Shown here piece by piece: positions 34,697 through 44,554 of a stretch of DNA of 64,000 bases; position 1 is the first letter of the stretch; every line of letters starts with the position of its first letter. The DNA comes from Artocarpus heterophyllus (lineage: Eukaryota; Streptophyta; Magnoliopsida; Rosales; Moraceae): the NCBI GenBank assembly GCA_025403435.1, contig CM046353.1, forward strand, positions 13,254,836-13,318,835, in the 5' to 3' direction. Below the pieces are notes generated by a model. That model searched no databases. It was not told the DNA's origin and was given only the letters and a program-made list of their open reading frames with translations. The translations under genes were made by a program, and so were the position numbers.

Positions 34697-36050
34697 CACC
34701 TTATCGGATGGCGCCGGCATAAATGAAATAATTGAGGAAGCAACTTCAGGAGCTTGCTGATAAAGGGTATATTCAAAATTGTACATCTCCGTGGGGAGCA
34801 CCGGTTTTGTTTGCTAAGAAACATGATGGGACTCTCAGGTTGTGTGTGGATTATCGACAGCTGAATCGTGTCACAGTGAAGAATAAGTATCCCTTGCCTA
34901 GGATTGATGAGTTGTTTGATCAGTTGGGAGGTTCGCGGTACTTCTCAAAGATTGATTTGCATTCAGGGTACCATCAGCTCAGGATTAAGGAAGAGGATAT
35001 TCCCAAGACAGCTTTTAGGACTCGATATGGGCATTTTGAGTTTCTGGTTATGTCGTTTGGGTTGACGAATGCTCCGGTAGCTTTCATGGATTTGATGAAT
35101 AGGATATTTAGGCCGTATCTAGATCAGTTCGTGATCGTGTTCATCGATGATATTCTTGTGTATTCTAAGACTTGGGAGGAGCATGAGCAGCATCTCTAGA
35201 TCGTGCTTCAGACCCTGCGGGAGCACCAGTTGTATGCTAAGAGGAAAAAGTACGAGTTTTGGTTGACTAAGGTCAAGTTTCTAGGTCATGTCATCTTTGA
35301 GCATGGTATTTCTGTGGATCAGTCTAAGATTAAAGCCATAGTGGAGTGGGAACAATCAAGGAATGTAGCAGAGATTCGCAGCTTCTTAGGTCTTGCTGGT
35401 TATTACAGGAAATTCGTAAAGGATTTTTTAAAGATTGGAGCTCCGTTGACGAGATTGATCAAGAAAAATGTCAGGTTTGAGTGGGATGAAGATTGTGAGC
35501 TTGCTTTTCAGGAATTGAAGAACCGGTTGACTTCAGCTCCAGTGTTGGTTATTCCTAGCAGTGACGAGCCGTATGAGGTTTACGCAGATACTTCAGGGCG
35601 CTGACTTGGATGCGTGTTGATGCAGCATGGACGTGTGGTTGCATACGGATTGAGACAACTATGACCTCACGAGCGGAATTATCCTACTCATGATTTGGAG
35701 CTCGCGGCTGTGATTCACGGGCTGAAGATTTGGAGGTGTTACTTGTATGGAGCATCATTTTAGGTCTTCTCCGATCATAAGAGTTTGAGGTATCTGTTCA
35801 CTCAGAGGGATCTTAATTTGAGATAGAGTAGGTGGATAGAGTATATGGAGGATTATGATTTTGCGTTGCAGTATCATCCTAGGAAAGCTAATGTGGTCGC
35901 GGATGTGCTTAGCAGGAAGTCTTTAGGGATTCTCGCTTGTTTGGCTTTTGAGGACTAGAGCAGGGATGTGACAGTGAGCGAGTATGGGCTACAGTATCAT
36001 GAAGACTGTGATTATAGGAGTCACTTGAGAGGTTTAAAGAGAGATTCCTA
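34697..36050 (+). pseudogene. Gypsy reverse transcriptase and RNase H, broken
   Basis: RT covers 34732-35199 and shows [20 protein letters not shown], then [15 protein letters not shown], and the catalytic FIDD (in [12 protein letters not shown]) in place of the common YIDD/YVDD. 35203-35604 continues with LGHVI and the RNase H start. The same frame continues with stops at 35197, 35602, 35662, 35761, 35824 and 35956, through DHKSLRYLFTQRDLN to [14 protein letters not shown]. Several TAG stops replace expected Gln. The integrase is missing. The order RT then RNase H directly after protease is that of Ty3/gypsy, and the sequence style is chromovirus-like. Confidence 0.92.
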
Positions 36051-36574
36051 GTAAGTGAAATTCTGTCACTCTAAAGAATTGTTATTCAATATCTGGAACA
36101 ATAATTCATATTGTTCTCTTGTGATTATAGGAGTAGTTACCATGAGGAGAATCAAACGATGTGTGACCACTCGCACTCCGATCGTGGAAAGAGAATAGTA
36201 AAGAAGATTAGTTGGTTGAGGCTTTTTCGGAAGCAATTCTCAATAGCAGTTCTGTCATGCAAATTCCTATCAGAAGTATGGTTCCAATTTTATAAGGTAC
36301 CGAAAGATCTTTCATTAATTTATTATATATTGCATGTCTAACTCCTTTATGGAAAAGAGTTTATTTAAAAATTTTTAAAATTTTTAAAAATCTATTGTGT
36401 ACTCATTTTTCGACAGTTGCAAGAGGTTGAAAGTCATTGATGGCACGATGAAAGGTGATACATTATATAAATTTAGAGCATAAAAAAGCTTTATAATTAA
36501 AAAAATACAAAAAGAAACCTCAGTAATTTTTTGCTACCATTGCCACATCAATATGCAAAATAGCAAGACTACCT
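36051..36574. other. Junction region after the truncated gypsy element
   Basis: No family was recognised. GTGATTATAGGAG occurs at 36008 and again at about 36120, a short direct repeat that might mark the deletion junction. An open frame at 36111-36341 has no known relatives. Confidence 0.4.
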
Positions 36575-38078
36575 TTGAAAAAAGAGAGGTGCATTGCATA
36601 CAAGAATATTTCTCCTTTGCATAATTCTTCTTGGCTTAATGTTTATAACGATACAATAATTTTTTATTTTTTTTTTGTGCTTTTGTTCCTTCGGATATCA
36701 TGGACAATTCACATGGTGGAGCTAAGTAAATTGCCACAGCTTATTTTGGATGCTAACTTTCAAGCAAAAGTTACAGTACAGTCAAAATATTAATAAATGT
36801 TTATTAGAAAGTGGCAAAAGACGATATCAAGTGTATTCTCAGATAGGTTATTTATTAGACATTATTGTAGAGCGTTGAATGTCAGAAGAACGACGAGTTG
36901 TGGTTCTCAACCAAGGACAAACAATTGAGGTTTTCTCTTAATGATTTTGCCTTGATATCTGGTTTATATACAGATGACGTCCCCTTCCGTTAAAAAAAGA
37001 AAAGAAAATCAAAGCCTATAAAACTTAGCATAGACTCATGAAAACTTATTGGCCTGATGAAAGTGGTGTCATCATGGAAGATGCAGCTAAAGATTAAAAA
37101 GGTTGAGCAAAGTACGTACTAAAACTGAGGGCAAAGTGAAGTTGGTATTTGTATATTTATTAGCTGGGTTAAAGACTCAAAGAAGTTAATTGATAAATCT
37201 TAGTTTTAATATGTCATTGACGAAAATTCTTCAACAGTTATCTTGAAGGAAGGGAGTTTTATTATTTTACCCTAAACTATCTAAAGAAAAACTCTATGAC
37301 GACATAGGAAAAAAGGTGTAGTGAGAACAAGACGGATCCTGAACGTAAAGTTTATGGTTGCTCGTGGATATTTCAGGTAAGATTTTTGATATAGACTTAT
37401 CCTTTTTAAACTTTTCTTCTTTAATTCATTAATTTCTTCTTGAAACATTTTTAAAATCAGACTAATAAAATTAGAACCCTAAGCAACCTCGTAATAACCC
37501 TCACGCGACCATATGGTCTTGCAGTGGGAAAATGAACAAATTCTTCGTTGTTCTTTTACTAAACTCACTTTCTTTTTCATGCAAGCGTGAGATTTTGAGG
37601 TTAATCTTAACTTGAGAAAGATTATAGCCAGTTATCGATCTAGGAAACCAAATCCTACGGTGGAGGCAATTTATGATGTCCATGTTTTGGATGCCATGAG
37701 GTCTGATGAGGTAATTGTAACTTATACTTTATTTTTTCATGTTTAATTTTAACTTTTTGAAGTGGTAATATATTCTCTTGTACTGTCTTTTAGTTTATCA
37801 TACAACCCATTTTGGCTCCTTCACCGAAGAAGGGAAACGACTATTACAAGAAGCTGGATAGGAGAGAGGACGGTGAAGATGACAGAATTGATCTCTTGAC
37901 AATACTATTAGAGGGTAATGTTATCTTGTGCAATGCCGGCCCTTCTATTAATGGGGAGGAGTATATATCAAGTCCTACTGCTCACTTTTTCCCAACTGCC
38001 TTAAGGTCCTCCCCATCCACCTTGACACATGGCACAACTCTTGCAGTGCATAGTAGGGGTGAAAATTGGGTGGGTTAA
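36575..38078 (+). pseudogene. DUF1985-domain gene relic (Ulp1/Mutator-associated type)
   Basis: Fragments in several frames match the plant DUF1985 pattern. At about 36785-36850 is KYINKCLLESGKRRYQV. At 36925-36966 is LRFSLNDFALISGL, close to the family's conserved LRFGLREFALITGL. At 37347-37376 is KVYGCSWIFQ, matching the KVYGFPWAFQ block, and it is followed at once by GTAAG, a retained splice donor. 37570-37710 and 37812-37920 look like later exons (ATTCTTCGTTG...; DRREDGEDDRIDL). Stops and frameshifts abound. In plants DUF1985 usually precedes a Ulp1-like protease in Mutator-type elements or their host-captured copies. No Ulp1 catalytic motif was seen here. Domain identification is good and the wider context is inference. 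Confidence 0.62.
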
Positions 38079-38740
38079 GTGAATTTTAAAGATTTTTTAA
38101 CCCACCTAATTAAAGTTTAGATGAGTTATTTTAAATTTAATCTATCCAATAAACCCAAATTTTAAAAGCACCTAGCCAATGAAAATTTAGGTAGATTGAT
38201 TGGATTAAACATTATAAAAGGGAAAAAAAGAGTTCAAACTACTAGTTTATCAAAATAAGAAATATATGAAGAAAAACTAAAATTAATTGCATATTAATTG
38301 TCTCATAAAGTTCCAAATTCCAATATTATCTCAAAGTCATAAACCAACATAAAAATAAAAGTTTACAAAACAACTCAAATACATAAGCTATAAACTAACA
38401 AATAAACTATTATAAAAAACTAAGACAACAAATGCATTTTTAAAGAGATTGTCTGGTGGTACTAGAAACTAGAAAAAAGTATGAAACTAAAGAACTTTGT
38501 ATAACTATAAAGTTTTTTTTTCCCTAAAATGTAAGATTATATTAAATTACAATATATACATAATAAATATTATATAAATAAATATATATATATTATATTG
38601 GATGAGTTCAGATTATCTTAGATTTTAAAAAAATCAACCTAAATCTACCCAATTAAAAAATCAAATTGGGTGAGTTAACACAAATTTTTATTCGAATTCG
38701 TTTTATTCTGATTATCTCAGATTTTACTGGGTAGATTTTA
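38051..38740. mobile_element. Possible non-autonomous hAT-type element
   Basis: TAGTAGGGGTGAAAATTGGG at about 38049 resembles the left end of plant hAT non-autonomous elements. The interior has inverted blocks (TAACCCACCTAATT on the left; AATTGGGTGAGTTAA on the right near 38660). The right terminus was not found, so the call is tentative. It overlaps the last relic exon above. Confidence 0.35.
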
Positions 38741-38821
38741 TAGGATTTGTTAGTGCGTAGGTCCTCTGTTGCAGCCCCAACGTCATCACCTACATGCCCC
38801 CCACCCCAACCCCCTCCCAAA

Positions 38822-38930
38822 TTGACCCTTCTTTACCCCTTTTGGAGACCAACAAGAAGAATTGCCCCTACTAGACTGACCCTTCTTTGCCCCTTTTGGA
38901 GGCCAACAAGAACAATCAATATTGGACAAG
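38822..38930. repeat. Two tandem copies of a 54-bp unit
   Basis: TTGACCCTTCTTTACCCC at 38822 recurs as CTGACCCTTCTTTGCCCC at 38876, each followed by TTTTGGAGRCCAACAAGAA. It is C-rich against the AT-rich surroundings. Confidence 0.85.
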
Positions 38931-39097
38931 ATCCAAACAATGTTGGCCAATCAAAGGCAGTCAAATGTGGCAAGGGTCCATTTAATCATAGGTAGTCAAG
39001 TTGCCGAGATAAGGTAGATAGGAATAGTCAAGATGCGGCAATTATGGCCAAGATCAAGTCAGTTACTCTATTTAACCTCCTTGACCCTCGTCCCTAC

Positions 39098-40330
39098 TGT
39101 TAGACACGTATGCCCTAAGGAGTAAAGTGTTGTAATATATTTATGGAAACATTTTATCAATAAAGAATTTATTTATTGTTCATATACTATATGTTGTCTT
39201 CTTTACATTCATATTTGTTGAATCTATGTTAAGCAAATAAAAGTCTGAGACTGTCGGTCTAAACCTTTAAGAATCAGGCATATGATGGATAGATTATACA
39301 GAAGACATGATTCTAAAGGTGACAGTCTAAATCATAAGATGCGCAATCGAGGGAATAAAGTTGGGTGCTTTATTAGGATTATTATGTTGTCTACATCCCT
39401 AATGAGAGATGGCTTGTCTTGGCCATCGGAGTGGACTCCGCGAGTAGAAACATTGGTAGATTATCATAGGTGATGATGTATTGAATTGGGACATAAAGTT
39501 GAATTGATTTGGATTAATAATTTTGTCTGTACAAATCAATGCACTTTAGATAATCATATGTGTTGTATCTTAATCCTGAAATGACTAATGGGCCTGCTAA
39601 CTTGACTCATGTCTTTTGATGTACCAAAGGGTGACATCCTGACTTTACGATGGTACATATACCACTATGTTGGAGACATGACTGTTGATAGCGTAGACCT
39701 ATTATTTATAGATATGGAATCCATAGCTCCATTGGTGGAGTCAATGATATTCTCTTATATGCAGTATCCTATAATTGGAGGACTAGTGTGCTCAACTACT
39801 TAGATGTATAGGTGTAACCGAATAGTGTACTATATTTTAATGGTAAGTTTTTCAATTGTGAGATAATGGAATATAAGATAAAAATAATTAGGAAAGGTAA
39901 AATGGAATTTATCCTTAAGCCGATTATGAATATCCTATAAGGATATAACACATCATGATATGTCATGAACACTTAGCTAATTTATAGCTTCATAATTTTA
40001 TATGGTTCGATAGTGCAACTCTAAGCTTTTAGTGGAGTAGCGTTATAGTTGATAATTATAAATATGTATGTGGGATATTACATTTATAATTATCGGAGCT
40101 TAAATTACATAGGTCCATCAGGTCCCATTTGCTAGCTCATAATAAATTCTATAACAATACGGCATGTTTTTCTAATAAATTGGTGACTTATGTTAAATTA
40201 TTAGATTAGCTGAAATTCGATAGGATCAGATAATTCATATATGTTTATCGGTTGAATTAATTTTATAAATTTATTCAAGATCATTTTTTTCAATAAATAG
40301 TGAAGTTTTTGATTGTTTTCGAATCAAACA
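39098..40330 (+). mobile_element. Diverged copia-like LTR, 3' part lost or eroded
   Basis: It starts TGTTAGACACGTATGCCCTA and follows the plan of the LTRs at 22421 and 58718: ATTTATTAATAAAG-type words, CTTAATCCTGAAATG, ACTATGTTGGAGACATG, GATATGGAATCCATAGC, and GGAGCTTAAATTACATAGGT. No TATA/leader part or gag-pol was seen. Small frames inside it are not genes. Confidence 0.65.
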
Positions 40331-41220
40331 AGCTTGATGCTACTAGGCACATGTACATAATATAACTGAATAAATTGTAGTAATAGGAGATGAGAAAAGT
40401 AAAACTCCTGAATAACCAACTAAATTTAACAAATGACTAATATAAGACAATGAACAACCACTGAGTTACTCAAGCTTATCTGGTTCAAGATCCCAATCGT
40501 TTCCAAAAGATCACAAAAAACCAATGAACAACCACAGGGTCGTTTAATCTTGTGTTGCTTTATATGGCATGCGTTTGTGTTTGTTTGTTTGTTTGATTTT
40601 TTTTTTTTAGGGTACATTTTGTTAACACAAAATTAGAATATGATACAATAATGTTAAATTAGTACACTTTTATCAACTTGATTCTGCTAAGGCAAGTCCC
40701 ACTATAGTAGCCAACTTCCTTCAACATCGTTGTCATATTTGGCGAAGTTATCAAGTTAGAATTGATTATAAAGATTTTATGAATAGATACATAGTTTTAA
40801 ATTAATGTACCATCACCATGGTCATGACTATGGTATTTGTCACAACACTAAGATAAGGTCAATAACTCAATCTATACTCGATTTGATTGTTTTTCAATAA
40901 GCAGTGAACTTTCTAATTGTTTTTGAAACAAATAAGCTCTATTCTACAAGTGAACATATAGTATTACTGAATTAATTGTACTAACAGAAAATAAGAAGCG
41001 AAAAACCCTTAAACGACTAACCCTTAAACGACCAACTAAATTTACGATAAACCAATAAAAGACAACAAATTATTACTGGGTCACTCAAGCTTATTTGATT
41101 CAAACGACCCTAATAGTTTCTAAATGACCACAAGAAACTAAGGAATGATCTTAGGGTCATTCAGTCTTTTGTTTCTTTATGTGACAAATGTTTGTGTTTT
41201 TTAAGTGTGTATTTTGTTAA
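40285..41220. repeat. Diverged duplication of an about 340-bp segment (40285-40625 and 40888-41220)
   Basis: Both copies share TTTTTCAATAA, GTGAA, TTGTTTTYGAA, AAACAAGCTT/AATAAGCTC, CGACCAACTAAATTTA, AGACAA, and ACTCAAGCTTAT, then a GGGTCRTTYAGTCTT block and TTTATRTGRCAWRYGTTTGTG, and finally a T-rich tail with TTTTGTTAA. They are in the same orientation with about 260 bp of other sequence between them. It is non-coding and the origin is unknown. Confidence 0.75.
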
Positions 41221-41499
41221 AAGTAAATTAAATTTCAATAGTATAACTTTTAATTGGTGAAATATACTTAGATAATAAAAAAAGTGTAGGCTGTCCACTA
41301 AATAATAAAAAAGATAGCCATGTTTTCCATCTTGCTCATACATTCTTCATAGGCAACTTCCCTTCCCCTTATGTGCATTGCTAGCTCCTTAACAAAGGAA
41401 AAAAAAAGTTTAAATTGTACTTAGAAATGGACAAAATAGTTGGAAGGAAAAAAGGGAACATAAACCCATACTAACACGAGGCATTAGGCTGATTATTTG

Positions 41500-42060
41500 C
41501 TCACTTGGCACTTATGGTAGGTCACCCCTTTCTATTGTGCCTAAGTCTTTATTGTCAATCCCTTTTTTCTCAAATTTGTTCGTTGTGAGGATCCAACTTG
41601 AACATTACCGTACTCTTTACGCCTAATTCTTTTTAGCTTACTAGGTTGCTTCTTGAAATTCGGTTGCTCTGGTGGTGTTAATCCTATCTTGGTCCTCATC
41701 TTATGGCCTTTATTGGGCATGCAGACATTAGAGTACATTCAATTCTCACCTCCTACAACTACGTGTCTTGCTATTGAGATCAACACATATTTGATCCTTC
41801 CAAGAATCATTGATCTCGGACTTCATATGATCACCTCAATATTGAGGTATTGATCGCAAGGATTCTACCTTGAACTTCTTTGATAGTTTGAAAATCTTTG
41901 GTGGTCTATTTTGGTGGGGTCATTTGCTTGCTTCTTTCTTGTTAGGAAACAACCTCTTTCTTATGTAGTGGCTAATTAACTCAAGGCATAATATTATTGA
42001 ATTTTCTCTTGCTTCCACATGAATTGCTCTATTAAGAGCCTCAGAAATACTGTTCAGGAA
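41500..42060 (-). pseudogene. Mutator-like transposase, C-terminal remnant with SWIM finger
   Basis: On the minus strand 42060-41960 reads NSISEALNRAIHVEAREN, then IILCLELISHYIRKRLF, the region before the SWIM finger in MULE transposases. At about 41790-41715 is VDLNSKTRSCRR, a TGA where Trp is expected, then ELNVL and CLHA. The first SWIM Cys is Arg and the last C-x-H is retained. 41738-41541 is the basic tail (PPEQPNFKKQPSKLKR... RKKGLTIKT). The catalytic DDE part is not visible. It is a dead fragment on the same strand as the N-terminal relic at 29810. Confidence 0.75.
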
Positions 42061-43820
42061 GACGTGATCACGTACGGAAATGCTGAAACGTAAGGCTCGA
42101 GACCAATGAATTGGAAAAACTAAAAATTAAGAGTTTCTTTATGGTTCAAATCCCTATCAAATTTAATTTTTATTATAGGCATAAGAAAATGGATTTTACG
42201 AGCAAAACATAAAAATAATGCACTGGGATTTTAATGTCATCGAAACCATTGTTAAATTATCTTCAACATAGGATGATGATAGAGAACATCGTATTATGTG
42301 GCACATTTAATGACCGTGTATTTTTTTTTTTTTTACAGAATTTGTCAATAAATGTGGCTTTTCTAGATCGATGCTCAATTTTTTTTCTTAATTTTCAAAA
42401 AAAGAAGATTCATTTTTTAAATGGTGTAATATTCATTTTTGTACTAGTGAGAAGTAATATTGAGCGTCCAATTCAGCGTCCCTTTCCAAGTTTTGCATCC
42501 ATGACAAGTTGAAAGAATTAAAACCTACAGAAACACACACACACAGAGATGTCAAACGATGGAATTTTTGCCTAATTATTAGTTACGTAATTTGTCAAAT
42601 ATTGACCTGCACTGCTATATAATTCATTTCTTTGTACTTTCGCTTTATGCATATTCGTTTTCCCGCCAGAATATATATTTGATCGGATAATTAAAACTCC
42701 CTCAAAAAAAAAAAAAAAGGAACTTAGTATAATTAACCTGAGAAGTATACAAATATCTAGTTGTATATTTACACATTATTAAAACATGATGATTGATGAA
42801 GATCTATTTTGAACACTTTGCTTAAATAAAAATAATCTTGGCCATTTTAATATTATATATGGGCTTAATTAAAAAATATCCTCCTGGTCTCGAGTTATAA
42901 CCCCAAACTCCAAAATAATTATATGTCGCCTAACTTCCTCGAACTATTAAGACAAAATTGGACTATGGAATTGAACACTTGTGGATATCTGTAGGGAGGT
43001 GAAATTAATCACTTTTCCCATTCAAAATAATAATAATAATAAGAATCACTTTTCAATTTGATGCTAAACTATGCCATTCAGTACTCATATATTTTTCCTC
43101 AAAAAAATGATTAGCAAGATTTAGTTATATATATGGTTAATGTGAAGATCCTTAAAACCCCTAAAATCATTCTTTATTTTTTTTATCTTTATAAACATAA
43201 GGTATGAAATAAAAATTAAACTCAACTTAATTCCAATTTTTTGCGAATTGGCATCGGATAATTTTATCATAGGCACAAGCCCTCTTCAACTCCTTTTTCC
43301 CGCCTCAAGCTTCTCTAAAGCAGGTCTCCTTCAATGCTTCAATACGACGGTGCAGAGGAAATTGAGAAATTTCTCAATTCTTTTAGGGGTTTCAACGTAT
43401 TATTGGGTTAAGTGACGATATTAATCTTCCTTTTTTCCCCTTTATATTAGCGTATGTGCAACTCACGTGTTCAATTCATCAATAGTTAATGGTCTAGGGA
43501 ATTAAGCGTTCACATCGATTTTAAACTTCATGGGGTACACTAAAATGGAGTACTACAAATTAAGTTGAAGGCAAATTTATCAAATTGATCAATTTTAAAT
43601 TATTTTATTTTTAAGTCTATTTTTGGGATAATTACATTCATTTTTTTCTTTGAAAATGGTCTAAATTTTAACATTCATGTAATTAATAGTAAACTCAAAC
43701 TAATTAATTTGACAATCTTTTTTGTTTTTGAATAATTTCATATTCTTTTTTTTAGGAAATAATTTTATATACTGATAAAACTAAGATTTATAACGTAATA
43801 AAACCCCAATCTCCATTTCA
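42061..43820. other. Intergenic AT-rich DNA, no gene recognised
   Basis: It contains short A- and T-runs and a CA repeat (42532-42545). An open frame at 42234-42512 has no family resemblance and is interrupted by a T-run. Confidence 0.5.
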
Positions 43821-44013
43821 CAAAAAAAAAAAAAAAAAAAAAAGTCTCGTCTCTCTCCCTCCTCCGTCCTCTATAGTCCTCGCACCCACGCGGCGGTGGC
43901 TGAGTTGGAATCCTAGCGAAAGAACGATATATTCTTTCTTTCTTTCTTCTTTCTTTTTTTTCTTTTTTTTTTCTTTCTTTCTTTCTCTTTTTTTTTTTTT
44001 TTTTTTTTGAAAT
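43820..44013. repeat. Poly-A run and (TTTC)n/poly-T tract upstream of the RRM gene
   Basis: A run of 20 or more A at 43821-43842 is followed by a CT-rich block. A pure TTTC/T tract lies at 43930-44010. The Lys-rich minus-strand frame across it is an artefact. Confidence 0.85.
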
Positions 44014-44246
44014 GAAAAACACCAGGTTCTAACGGGAGGAAACGGTAGAAATGGAAAGAATACGTCAACAGAAAAGGGAAAAACGTTAGAACTGACTAAT
44101 CTGTAAACCTAGCTCGAATAATGCAGCACCCAAATAAGAACCAGAAAAACTTAAGCAACAACACAGTAATTAATTACTTATTATTAAATAAGCATGTTAG
44201 TCCACATATTTTTAAGTTGTCAAATTGAAGTGAAATATAAATACAT

Positions 44247-44330
44247 ATATATATATATATATGTTTTGTTTTTTCTTATGAGAGAAGGAATTAAAGCTTT
44301 TCTTATTATTATTATTATTATTATTATTAT
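44247..44330. repeat. (TA)n and (ATT)n microsatellites
   Basis: TA repeats lie at 44247-44263, and an ATT run at about 44302-44330 in the upstream region of the RRM-like gene. Confidence 0.9.
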
Positions 44331-44466
44331 GCGGGTGGTTTACTGTAATGATGGAACTGCCATTTCTGGACGTACCTATTAGGAATGGTGGTACCTCCAT
44401 TTTCTTCCGTTTCTACTTTCTCATTGCATAGAAACCTCTTTAAAATGGTATTTCTCTCCACACACA

Positions 44467-44475
44467 AAACCCTAA
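44467..44475 (+). promoter_or_regulatory. Telo-box (AAACCCTAA) upstream of the RRM-like gene
   Basis: AAACCCTAA lies 80 bp before the start codon, in a CT-rich 5' region. Telo-boxes are common near transcription starts of plant genes expressed in dividing cells, especially those for translation. Whether this one works is not shown. Confidence 0.5.
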
Positions 44476-44554
44476 TTCGTATACATAATGCTGTCAAACC
44501 ATCTTCTTTTTCCTCTTTTTCTTCTCTTGTAATAACCCAAACAATTATTCAACA

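Larger units (their letters stand above)
30607..36050 (+). mobile_element. Truncated Ty3/gypsy retrotransposon (chromovirus-like)
   Basis: It contains a 5' LTR (30607-32790), primer-binding site (32794), gag, protease, RT and RNase H in gypsy order. After the RNase H tail ([16 protein letters not shown] near 35880-35930) similarity fades at about 35960-36050. Integrase and the 3' LTR are missing. The next recognisable sequence is a DUF1985 relic. The truncation point has no LTR-like end, so a deletion or a later rearrangement removed the 3' half. The LTR family is the same as the solo LTR at 6431. Confidence 0.92.

Noticed and set aside
43765..44022. Lys/Glu-rich minus-strand open frame
   Set aside because: It translates a (TTTC)n and poly-T tract; no conserved sequence.
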